A stretch of DNA of 32,987 nt from Ectothiorhodospira shaposhnikovii (lineage in GTDB: Bacteria; Pseudomonadota; Gammaproteobacteria; Ectothiorhodospirales; Ectothiorhodospiraceae), in NCBI RefSeq assembly GCF_022227765.1, contig NZ_JAJMLZ010000014.1, positions 1 to 32,987 of the forward strand, in the 5' to 3' direction. This document shows, in pieces, positions 8,594-16,761 of this stretch (positions are counted from its first letter, which is position 1; each line of letters starts with the position of its first letter). The notes beneath the pieces are model-generated. The model did not search any database. It worked only from the letters and a program-made list of their open reading frames with translations, and was not told where the DNA came from. The position numbers were made by a program, and so were the translations under genes.

Positions 8594-9673
8594 CTAGGCG
8601 TCCCCGCGTCCCAGGACGGGGGTCTGCAGTTGCCGGGCGAAGTCCAGCATGCGTTGGGTGGAGCGCAGGGCGCCCTCGCGCACGGACTCGTCCACCTGGA
8701 CTTCATTGCCGCCTTGTTCCAGTACCTGGAGCAGGTTGTGCAGGCCGTTCATGGCCATCCAGGGGCAGTGGGCACAGCTACGGCAGGTGGCGCTGTGGCC
8801 GCCGGTGGGGGCTTCGATGAAGGTCTTGTGGGGGGCCGCCTGGCGCATCTTGTAGAAGATGCCGCTGTCGGTGGCGACGATCAGGGTGGGGTGGGGCAGT
8901 TCCCGGGCCGCCTTGATCAGCTGGGAGGTGGAGCCCACGGCGTCGGCCTGGGCGATGACCCCGGCGGGGGATTCCGGATGGACCAGCACGGCGGCTTCCG
9001 GGTGGGCCTTCTTGAGGTCGTCCAGGCCGCGGGTGCGGAATTCGTCGTGGACCACGCAGGTGGCATCCCACAGCACCATGTCGGCGCCGGTGGTTTCACG
9101 GATGTGGTGTCCCAGGTGCCGATCCGGCGCCCACAGGATCTTCTTGCCCTGGGCCTTGAGGTGTTCCACCAGCTTCACGGCGATGCTGGAGGTGACCACG
9201 TAGTCGGCGCGTGCCTTCACCCGGGCGGAGGTGTTGGAGTAGACCACCACGGTACGGTCGGGGTGGGCGTCGCAGAAGGCCTCAAACGCATCCGCCGGGC
9301 AGCCCAGGTCCAGGGAGCATTCCGCTTCCAGGGTGGGCATGAGCACGGTCTTTTCGGGGCTGAGGATCTTGGCGGTCTCGCCCATGAAGCGGACCCCCGC
9401 CACCACCAGGGTGGAGGCCGGGTGTTCCTGGCCGAAGCGGGCCATGTCCAGGGAGTCGGAGACGCAGCCGCCGGTTTCCTCGGCGATCCGCTGCAGGTCT
9501 TCATGGACATAGTAGTGGGCGACCAGCACGGCATCCCGTTCCTTGAGCAGGGTCTTGATCCGCTCGATCACCGCGTCGCGCTCGGCGCCGGTGAAGCGGG
9601 GCATGTGACTCTCCACCCAGGCGGTTTCGGGTACCTGAAAGTGGCGGAGGGGTTGTGCGGTGACTGCGGTCAT
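8594..9673 (-). CDS. nadA: Quinolinate synthase NadA
   Basis: This 359-aa enzyme condenses iminoaspartate with dihydroxyacetone phosphate to quinolinate in de novo NAD synthesis. It needs a [4Fe-4S] cluster. The three expected cluster cysteines are C119 (ECSLDLGC), C206 (WDATCVVHD) and C303, the last in a CRSCAHC cluster. Substrate-binding motifs [27 protein letters not shown] and TGGHSATC are present. I chose the ATG at 9673 (MTAVTAQPL) because AAGGGG lies upstream and the length fits the family; the open frame extends 41 residues further but without family similarity. NadB is not in the window. Confidence 0.96.
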   Translation of the reverse strand: MTAVTAQPLRHFQVPETAWVESHMPRFTGAERDAVIERIKTLLKERDAVLVAHYYVHEDLQRIAEETGGCVSDSLDMARFGQEHPASTLVVAGVRFMGETAKILSPEKTVLMPTLEAECSLDLGCPADAFEAFCDAHPDRTVVVYSNTSARVKARADYVVTSSIAVKLVEHLKAQGKKILWAPDRHLGHHIRETTGADMVLWDATCVVHDEFRTRGLDDLKKAHPEAAVLVHPESPAGVIAQADAVGSTSQLIKAARELPHPTLIVATDSGIFYKMRQAAPHKTFIEAPTGGHSATCRSCAHCPWMAMNGLHNLLQVLEQGGNEVQVDESVREGALRSTQRMLDFARQLQTPVLGRGDA

Positions 9674-9897
9674 GAATCTTGGGTCCCCTTGGACATGCAG
9701 GGTGTTAACTGACTTGATCTTAATCGATCCTGGCCCGACTGGACGCACGAAGCGTCGATTCGGGTGCGGAAATCGGGCGTGCCTGTTCCCGGTCATTGTA
9801 TTTGGACCGGAAGATATTATGCCCGTTCAGCGGCCCTGTCTGGTGGAACAGTGGGTTGCTGTCCTGGATTTTCAAATGCAGACAGAGGTTTGTGCTG

Positions 9898-10419
9898 ATG
9901 AATAAGCCCGAGGCTTCTCCTTCCAGGGCGCGTCGCTGGCGGCGACTGGCCATCGAACTGCTGATCGTGCTGCTGATCTTTCTGGCCCTGAAGGCCTGGC
10001 TGCAGCGGGACATGATCAGCGGCGAGGCGCCTGATTTTCAGGCCCGGCTGCTGGACGGCACTCCGGTGAGCCTGGCGGACTACCAGGGCGCGCCGGTGCT
10101 GGTGCATTTCTGGGCTACCTGGTGCGGGATCTGTCGTCTGGAGCAGGGCAGCATCGAGTCCATCAGCCGGTCCTGGCCGGTACTGACCGTGGCCATGCAG
10201 TCCGGCGACGCCGACACGCTGGCGGCCTACATGGCGGAGCATGGCTATACCCAGGCGGTGATCGCCGATGAGGACGGCGCCCTGGCGGCCCGCTTCGGCG
10301 TGGGGGCCGTGCCGGCCAGCTTTGTGCTGGATGCCGAGGGTAATGTCCGGTTCCGGGAGCGGGGATTCACCACCGGCTGGGGGCTGCGCGCGCGGCTGTG
10401 GGTGGCCCGGTTGCTCTGA
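9898..10419 (+). CDS. TlpA/ScsD-like membrane-anchored thioredoxin
   Basis: This 173-aa protein has a basic N-terminus, one membrane helix (LAIELLIVLLIFLALKAWL, residues about 17-35) and a periplasmic thioredoxin fold. The active site is WCGIC (C76, C79) and the cis-proline loop is AVPASFVL. Length and layout match ScsD-type and TlpA/ResA-type proteins that reduce or exchange disulfides in the periplasm. It stands alone, divergent from nadA, without ScsB or cytochrome maturation genes nearby, so its redox partner is unknown. The ATG at 9898 was preferred because it directly precedes the charged N-terminus; the upstream extension looks untranslated. Confidence 0.88.
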   Translation: MNKPEASPSRARRWRRLAIELLIVLLIFLALKAWLQRDMISGEAPDFQARLLDGTPVSLADYQGAPVLVHFWATWCGICRLEQGSIESISRSWPVLTVAMQSGDADTLAAYMAEHGYTQAVIADEDGALAARFGVGAVPASFVLDAEGNVRFRERGFTTGWGLRARLWVARLL

Positions 10420-10618
10420 GGTGATGGAACGGTAAATCCGTAACGGCTGTGCGCCCTGTCATGGAATTTCAATCCGGCAACTGGGCCGAGAGGGTTTAAT
10501 CACGTTATATTCACTTTCAAAAGATCCGGGATCCTGCTCCTCCGGGGCCGCGCCCGGCATTGCGTCCATGAACGCTGAATAAACATGGGGCGTCAGACCC
10601 CTGCAAGAGGAGTAGAAC

Positions 10619-12500
10619 ATGCACGAGCTCAACGACGTTATCTCGCCGGAAGCCGCGGGCAGCCTGGCGGGTCTGTTCAGGGAGCGAGTCAAGAGAACGC
10701 CGGAGGCGGTGGCCTTTCGTCAGTTCGACACCGCCTCTTCCAGTTGGCAGACCCGAACCTGGAAGGAAATGGCGCAGGAAGTGGCTCGCTGGCAGGCGGC
10801 GCTGCTCAAGGAGGGATTCAAGCCCGGCGACCGGGTCGCGGTCATGCTGCGCAACTGCCGGGAATGGGTCATTTTCGACCAGGCTTCGATGGGGTTGGGT
10901 CTGATCACCGTCCCGCTCTATACCGATGATCGGCCCGACAACATCGCCTATATCCTTCAGGACGCCGGTGCCCGGATGCTGCTCCTGGGAGGCAAGGCCC
11001 AGTGGCGACGGCTGCAGGAGGTGCGGGACCGTCTGGAGACGGTACAGCGCATCGTCTCGGTGGAGGCCATTCCCAAGGGGGATTTCTCCGAAGAAGAGCG
11101 CCTGGTTTCCCTGGATGACTGGACCCGGGGACTGGAAGGGGAACTGATCACCCACGAGGCGGACCCCCACGGCCTGGCTACTATTGTCTATACCTCCGGC
11201 ACCACCGGACGTTCCAAGGGTGTGATGCTTTCCCATCACAATATCCTCTCCAATGCCCATGCCTCCCAGCAGTGCGCGCCCATGGGCGCGGATGACCTGT
11301 TCCTCTCCTTCCTGCCCCTCTCCCATACTCTGGAACGCACCGCTGGTTGCTACATGCCCATGATGGTGGGCGCCCAGGTGGCCTACGCCCGCTCCATTCA
11401 GGGGCTGGCGGAGGATCTGCTCACCCTGCGTCCCACGGTGATGATTTCCGTGCCGCGCATCTATGAGCGCATCTACGGCCGCATCAACGCCGGACTGGAG
11501 GAAAAGTCTCCCCTGGCGCGCAAGCTGTTTCTGACCACGGTGAATATCGGCTGGCGCCGGTTCGAGCATCAGCAGGGCCGGGCTGGCTGGCATCCCGGTC
11601 TCCTGCTGTGGCCGGTCCTGAAGAAGATCGTGGCCGACAAGGTGACTTCCCGTCTGGGAGGGCGCCTGCGCTATGCGGTCTGCGGCGGCGCGCCGCTGCC
11701 GCCGCCCATTGCCCGTTTCTTCATCGGTCTGGGGCTGCCGGTGTTCCACGGCTTCGGCATGACCGAGGCCAGTCCCGTGGTGAGCGTGAACCGTCCCGAT
11801 GACAACCTCCCCGCCAGCGTGGGCGCGCCCCAGCACAGCGCCTCGAACTCGCCCATGCGACGACAACCTCCCCGCCAGCGTGGGCGCGCCCCTGCCGGGG
11901 GTGGAGGTGAAGATCGGTGATGATGACGAGCTGCTGGTGCGTGGCCCTTCGGTGATGCAGGGTTACTGGAACAACGAGGAGGCCACCCGGGAAACCATCG
12001 ACGCCGACGGCTGGCTGCACAGCGGCGACAAGGCCCGGTTCGACGAGCAGGGCCATATCTTCATCATCGGCCGCATCAAGGAAATCCTGGTGCTGGGCAA
12101 CGGGGAAAAGGTGCCGCCCGCCGACATGGAAATGGCCATCACCCTGGACCCCGTGTTCGAACAGGCCCTGGTGCTGGGGGAGGGCAAGGCCTATCTGAGC
12201 GCCTTGGTGGTGCTCAACCCCGAAGAATGGGAGAAACTGGCCAAGACGCTGGAGGTGGATCCCCGGGATGCCGAGGTCCTGCGCAGCCGCAAGGTGGAAA
12301 AGGCCTTGCTGGAGCGGGTGGGTGTTCAGCTCAAGGAGTTCCACGGCTATGCCCAGGTGCGGCGTCTGACCGCCTCCCTGGAGCCATGGGAAGTGGACGG
12401 CGGCTTGCTCACGCCCACCATGAAGATGAAGCGTAACCTGATCATGGCCCAGTTCCAGCGGGAGATCGAGCAGATGTACGAGGCGCACAACAATCGCTGA
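10619..12500 (+). pseudogene. Long-chain acyl-CoA synthetase, frameshifted by a 61-bp insertion
   Basis: The product is an AMP-forming acyl-CoA ligase that activates fatty acids with ATP and CoA. The first part (10619 to about 11830) has the P-loop IVYTSGTTGRSKGVMLSH and FGMTEASPVVS. The second part (about 11862 to 12500, next frame) has SGDKARFDEQGHIFIIGR and KEILVLGNGEKVPP, the hinge and C-terminal lysine region. Between them a 30-base sequence occurs twice, separated by 31 foreign bases. Removing 61 bases restores one frame of 606 aa, the usual length of FadD15-like enzymes. The start ATG has AGAGGAG 6 bases upstream. As it stands the gene makes a truncated protein lacking the C-terminal domain. 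A sequencing or assembly artefact is possible but unlikely for a structured 61-bp insert. fadL and acuI follow on the same strand. Confidence 0.88.
11801..11891 (+). repeat. 30-bp direct repeat around a 31-bp filler within the acyl-CoA ligase gene
   Basis: Bases 11801-11830 and 11862-11891 are identical (each begins GACAACCTCC and ends GGGCGCGCCC). The filler 11831-11861 begins CAGCACAGCG and has no counterpart in the protein family. The spacing of 61 shifts the frame by one. Confidence 0.9.
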
Positions 12501-12590
12501 GACTTGTGCCGGAGTGATTCGGCGGTGCGATTGACGCGATTGGCGGGAAGGGGAGAGGACTTCCTCAAAGCGATGCACTGAGTCTGTTGC

Positions 12591-12650
12591 TGGGTTTGTC
12601 ACTGGATTTGTCACTGGGTTGTCATTCCCGCGAAAGCGGGAATCCAGTCA
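12591..12650 (+). repeat. Short tandem repeats and a dispersed-type hairpin repeat
   Basis: Three near-copies of TGGGTTTGTCAC (12591-12623) lead into ATTCCCGC-GAAA-GCGGGAAT (12624-12643), followed by CCAGTCATGA. The hairpin is the widespread proteobacterial intergenic repeat whose false translation reads SFPRKRESS. It could also weakly end transcription between the ligase gene and fadL. Confidence 0.75.
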
Positions 12651-12693
12651 TGACTTAATATCAACGACACTAAAAATAGAGGGGATGCAGGGG

Positions 12694-14061
12694 ATGACGA
12701 TGCAGGCAGTTCGTATTCGCAACGGCCTTTCACTGGGGGCGGCCGTGTCACTGGCGCTGGCGGGTGGCGCCATGTGGTCCGAGCCGGTCAAGGCGGCCGG
12801 ATTCTACATTCAGGAGCAAAGTGTCAGCGGCCTGGGGCGGGCCTTTGCGGGGGATGCCGCCATTGCCTCCGATGCCAGTACCATCTTCTTCAATCCCGCG
12901 GGGATGACGTATCTGTCGGGGCCGGAGGTCCAGGTTGCGGTGCATCTGCTGGTGCCGAAGGCGGATGTTCGCAATGATGGTTCGACGGCATCGACACCGA
13001 CCTATACAGGTGCTTATGAAGGCGGCAATGGTGGCAACCCCTACGATCCCACACCGGTGCCGAACTTCTTCTATGCCAGGCCGTTCAATGATCAGCTCTG
13101 GTATGGCTTCGGGATTACTGCCCCTTTCGGCCTGGCCAACTCCTACGACAAGGATTTTTTTGCCCGCTACGATTCCACGGAGACGGAGCTGAAGGTCATC
13201 AACTTCCAGCCTTCCATTGCCTACCAGGTCAATGAGCGGTTTTCCGTGGGTTTCGGCCTGGACATCCAGTATGCGGATGCCGTCCTGGAGAATGCCTTGC
13301 CGGACCCGGTGGCTCCGGGCGGTCCTACTCCGGCGGGCGATGGCGGCGAGGTACGACTGGATGCGGACAGTTGGGACTATGGCTTCAATCTGGGGATGAT
13401 TTTTCAGGCCACTTCGGATACTCGCCTTGGCATCCATTATCGACAAGGCATCAAGCACACCCTTGATGGGGAGGCCAGAACCATTCTGCCCCCAGGTCTT
13501 GGCGGTACTGAGCGGACACAAAGCGGAAAGGCAACCCTGCACTTGCCGGATATCCTCAGTGTAGGGGGCATGCACCGATTGAATGATCGCTGGACCTTGT
13601 TGGCACAATACAGCTGGTTCAACTGGTCGAACTTTGACGAGATCCGCGTGCGTTTCAGTGATGGTACAGAAGACAATGTCACTGAACAGAACTATAAGAA
13701 CTCCTGGGCCCTGGCAGTGGGTGCCGAGTATCGTCTGGATGAGCGTTGGATCCTGCGCGGAGGTATCCAGTATGACCGCACGCCCACCCAGGACGGCTAT
13801 CGTTCGACCCGCACGCCCGACGGTGACCGGACCTGGTTCTCCTTCGGTGCCAGTTACCAGCAAGGACCCCACTGGGGCTTTGACCTGGCCTATACCTATA
13901 TCGATATCAGCAAGGAGTCTCTGGAGTTGAGTCGAGTGTTCTATGAGACGCCGGAGGGAGCTTCGCCTCCCCCCTTCCCGCTGGATACCAGTATTGATAT
14001 CTCCGGCACCACCCGCGGTCACGTCCACATCCTGGCTGCCGCCATGCGCTACAACTTCTGA
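12694..14061 (+). CDS. fadL: FadL/OmpP1-family outer-membrane fatty acid porin
   Basis: This 455-aa outer-membrane beta-barrel takes up hydrophobic compounds such as long-chain fatty acids. The signal peptide spans about residues 1-33 (LSLGAAVSLALAGGAMWSEPVKA). The mature N-terminus AGFYIQEQSVSGLGRAFAGD and the NPAGM motif are family hallmarks of the hatch domain. The C-terminus ends AAAMRYNF, a typical barrel-assembly signal. I chose the ATG at 12694, 9 bases after AGAGGGG; the longer frame begins in the intergenic repeat and is false. ATGs at 12685 and 12700 are alternatives. It lies between an acyl-CoA ligase and an acyl-CoA-linked reductase, suggesting a lipid-uptake unit. Confidence 0.93.
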   Translation: MTMQAVRIRNGLSLGAAVSLALAGGAMWSEPVKAAGFYIQEQSVSGLGRAFAGDAAIASDASTIFFNPAGMTYLSGPEVQVAVHLLVPKADVRNDGSTASTPTYTGAYEGGNGGNPYDPTPVPNFFYARPFNDQLWYGFGITAPFGLANSYDKDFFARYDSTETELKVINFQPSIAYQVNERFSVGFGLDIQYADAVLENALPDPVAPGGPTPAGDGGEVRLDADSWDYGFNLGMIFQATSDTRLGIHYRQGIKHTLDGEARTILPPGLGGTERTQSGKATLHLPDILSVGGMHRLNDRWTLLAQYSWFNWSNFDEIRVRFSDGTEDNVTEQNYKNSWALAVGAEYRLDERWILRGGIQYDRTPTQDGYRSTRTPDGDRTWFSFGASYQQGPHWGFDLAYTYIDISKESLELSRVFYETPEGASPPPFPLDTSIDISGTTRGHVHILAAAMRYNF

Positions 14062-14067
14062 GGTCCC

Positions 14068-15072
14068 ATGGACGCCACCTTCCCGGCCCTGCTGATACGC
14101 GACCAGGTTCAAGGGTCTGAGCGCGTCGATTTCATCCGCATGGATGAGGCCGATCTCATGCCCGGGGACGTGGAGGTGGCGGTTCATTATTCCTCGCTCA
14201 ATTACAAGGACGCCCTGGGCATTACCGGCAGCGGTCGGGTGTTGCGTCGTTCTCCCATTGTGGGCGGCATCGATGCGGCCGGTGAAGTGATCGCCTCTTC
14301 GGACACCCGCTTCAAGCCCGGTGATCCGGTGCTGGTCACCGGGGCGGGCCTGGGGGAGTATCACCACGGGGGGTTCGCCGGTCGCATCCGGGTGCCCGCC
14401 GACTGGGTGGTGCCCCTGCCTGCCGGAATGGATTGCCGCCAGGCCATGATCCTGGGCACGGCGGGGCTGACCACCGCCCTGATTCTCAAGCGTTTTCAAG
14501 AAAATCAACAGCTTCCGGAGATGGGGCCGATCCTGGTCACCGGCGCCAGCGGTGGGGTCGGCGCCCTGACCATCAGTCTGCTGGCCGCCCAGGGCTACGA
14601 GGTGGTGGGCCTCACCGGGAAACCGGAGATGGCTCCCTGGCTCAGGTCGCTGGGGGCGTCCGAGGTACTGGACCGACATGGTCTGTCCATGGGCTTTCGC
14701 CCGCTGGAGACGGCCCGCTGGGGCGGTGCCGTGGATGTGCTGGGGGGGGAAGTCCTGGGCTGGCTGGCCCGGACCGTGGATGACTGGGGCAACATCGTGG
14801 TGGTGGGTCTGGCCGGTGGGGCGGATCTGCGGACCACGGTCATGCCTTTCATCCTGCGGGGGGTGTCACTGCTGGGGGTGACGTCCGCCAACTGCCCCCT
14901 GCCCATGCGAGGCCCCTTGTGGGAGCGGCTGGGCAGTGACTGGGCGATTCCTCATCTGGACTCCATCCTGAGCGAGGAGGCTACTCTGTCGCAGTTGCCC
15001 GAGTTCAGCCGCCGCATGCTGGCGGGCAGGACCTGGGGCCGAATCCTGGTGAATCCGCGCGCTGATACCTGA
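14068..15072 (+). CDS. acuI: AcuI/YhdH-type acrylyl-CoA reductase (medium-chain dehydrogenase)
   Basis: This 334-aa protein belongs to the YhdH/YhfP branch of zinc-free medium-chain dehydrogenases. Members reduce acryloyl-CoA to propionyl-CoA with NADPH. The N-terminal GroES-like domain has SSLNYKDALGITGSG and PIVGGIDAAGEV. The nucleotide-binding domain has VTGASGGVGALTI at about residue 155. The ending RTWGRILVNP is typical. It starts six bases after the fadL stop and is probably cotranscribed. In cells it may detoxify acrylate or reduce other enoyl-CoA or quinone substrates; the exact substrate cannot be read from sequence. Confidence 0.92.
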   Translation: MDATFPALLIRDQVQGSERVDFIRMDEADLMPGDVEVAVHYSSLNYKDALGITGSGRVLRRSPIVGGIDAAGEVIASSDTRFKPGDPVLVTGAGLGEYHHGGFAGRIRVPADWVVPLPAGMDCRQAMILGTAGLTTALILKRFQENQQLPEMGPILVTGASGGVGALTISLLAAQGYEVVGLTGKPEMAPWLRSLGASEVLDRHGLSMGFRPLETARWGGAVDVLGGEVLGWLARTVDDWGNIVVVGLAGGADLRTTVMPFILRGVSLLGVTSANCPLPMRGPLWERLGSDWAIPHLDSILSEEATLSQLPEFSRRMLAGRTWGRILVNPRADT

Positions 15073-15077
15073 GTCGG

Positions 15078-15473
15078 TCAGGGTTGGCCGATGCCCGATA
15101 GGATGGAGTCCCGGGTAATGACTTCCCGCATCACCCGGCTTTCTGGGTGCCTCCCGCCGCAGATATCCAGCACCCTGCCATCGGCCAGGTGGGCTTCGAT
15201 GTTGTAGCCCAGGCCCGGTTCATGATTGAGGGTGATGGTGCGGGTCTCGCCGGCTCGCAGCTGCAGCAGGGTGGTGTGTTGTTCGGTGTCCACGTTGGCA
15301 TAACCGATCTCCACCGTGGGGATGGTCTCGCCGGTGCGGTTCTGTACATGCACGATGATGGCACGCTCGGGCAGAGTCAGTTCCGGGGTGGTGGCCCAGA
15401 GGGTGATGCCGATACCCGCGACCAACGCCATGGGTACGAGTAGCCAGAGTGTCCAGGAGCCTGAGTCGTTCAT
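15078..15473 (-). CDS. Hypothetical membrane-anchored protein, 131 aa
   Basis: I do not recognise a family. There is one N-terminal membrane helix (TLWLLVPMALVAGIGITLWA, about residues 7-27), then a roughly 100-residue, probably beta-rich, periplasmic domain (AIIVHVQNRTGETIPTVEIG, then ETRTITLNHEPGLGYNIEA). The domain pattern resembles a small immunoglobulin-like or lipocalin-like fold, which is inference. The gene is convergent with acuI (five bases between stops) and divergent from the RND adaptor. No strong ribosome site precedes the ATG. Confidence 0.65.
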   Translation of the reverse strand: MNDSGSWTLWLLVPMALVAGIGITLWATTPELTLPERAIIVHVQNRTGETIPTVEIGYANVDTEQHTTLLQLRAGETRTITLNHEPGLGYNIEAHLADGRVLDICGGRHPESRVMREVITRDSILSGIGQP

Positions 15474-15633
15474 CAGCGAATGCTAATTCGTCAGCCGGCC
15501 CCTTGTCATTGATAACCGGCAATTCGGATCTTGCCCGCCCCACCCTCCCGTGTCCGAAGGCTGCCTCATCCCTGCTATGCTGGCACCCATACCCTGTCTG
15601 ACCCTCACCCGTCCTCGCCAAAGGAAAGAACGG

Positions 15634-16761
15634 ATGCCTCCTCTTGCCCCCCGCCGACCCTGGTTTCCTTTCGTGTTTCCCCTGCTTGCCGTCTTGCTGG
15701 GTGCCTGCGGTGGCCCGCCGGAACCGGAACCTGAACCCCGGGTGCGCCCGGTGATGGCGGTCGAGCTGGAAAGCCCGACGGGATTGGCGGCACGCAGTTT
15801 CAGCGCCCGGGCCGAGGCGGCGGAACGGACCGGCCTGGCCTTCCGGGTGTCCGGCCAAGTGGTCTCGGTGCGCGCGGATCTGGGGGATTACGTGTCCGCC
15901 GGCACCGAGCTGGCACGACTGGATGACCGGGATTACCGGCTCAAGGTGCGTGAACTGGAAGGGCAGCTGGCGGCCGCCGAAGGCAAACTGACGGAGGCCC
16001 GGGCGAATTTTGAGCGGGGCCGCACCCTGGTGGCCGACGGCACCATCAGCCGTGCCGATTTCGACCGTCTTCAGGCCGGTTTTCAACAGGCCCGGGGGCA
16101 GCGGGATGCCCTTGCCGAAGGGCTGGCCACGGCCCGGGCGGCGCTGGAGGACACCGTGCTGCGGGCACCCTTCAATGCCCATGTGGCGGTGCGTGCCGTC
16201 GAACCCTTCGAGCAGGTGAGCCCCCAGCGGGTGGTCTTCGTGCTGGATCGACTGGACGTGATCGAGCTGCGGGTGGGCATGCCGGAGACACTGGTGGTGC
16301 ACCGTGAGCGCCTGACGGCGGTGGATGTGCATTTTGCCGCCCTGGGCCGCGACTATGCCGGCCACGTCAGGGCCATCGGGGTGGACGTGGATGAGGATAC
16401 CCAGACCTATCCGGTGCGCATCGCCGTGCAGAATCCGGATCGTCGCATCCTGCCGGGCATGACCGCCCGGGTGGATTTTCGCGCGGCGATGCCGGAAGCA
16501 CACCTTGCCGACTATTTTCTGGTGCCGCTGACGGCCGTGACGGAATACCGGGGCGATCCCCATGTGTGGCGCCTGGACGAGGCGGATGAAAGGGTGCACC
16601 GGGTTCCGGTGAGCCTGGGTCCCCTGGAGCGTGAAGGCATGCGCGTCCGGGGGGATCTGCAGCCCGGTCAGCGGGTGGTGGTGGCCGGCGTACAGCATCT
16701 GGAGGAAGGTCAGCGGGTGCGGTTGTTGACCGAGGATGACATCCGGGGGGCGCGCCGATGA
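15634..16761 (+). CDS. RND efflux adaptor, periplasmic lipoprotein
   Basis: This 375-aa membrane fusion protein has a lipoprotein signal ending LLAVLLGAC, with the lipidated cysteine about residue 27. The mature start is rich in Pro and Glu. Lipoyl halves flank a short helical hairpin (VSGQVVSVRADLGDYVSAGT; LRAPFNAHVAVRAVEPFEQV), followed by barrel and membrane-proximal domains. I chose the ATG at 15634 because AAAGGAAAG lies just upstream. It overlaps the pump gene by four bases (ATGA), so the two are translationally coupled. It would connect the pump to an outer-membrane channel not encoded here. Confidence 0.93.
   Translation: MPPLAPRRPWFPFVFPLLAVLLGACGGPPEPEPEPRVRPVMAVELESPTGLAARSFSARAEAAERTGLAFRVSGQVVSVRADLGDYVSAGTELARLDDRDYRLKVRELEGQLAAAEGKLTEARANFERGRTLVADGTISRADFDRLQAGFQQARGQRDALAEGLATARAALEDTVLRAPFNAHVAVRAVEPFEQVSPQRVVFVLDRLDVIELRVGMPETLVVHRERLTAVDVHFAALGRDYAGHVRAIGVDVDEDTQTYPVRIAVQNPDRRILPGMTARVDFRAAMPEAHLADYFLVPLTAVTEYRGDPHVWRLDEADERVHRVPVSLGPLEREGMRVRGDLQPGQRVVVAGVQHLEEGQRVRLLTEDDIRGARR

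Noticed and set aside
12619-12693. N-terminal extension of FadL reading MSFPRKRESS
   Set aside because: This is the well-known false translation of a dispersed hairpin repeat; the signal peptide begins later.
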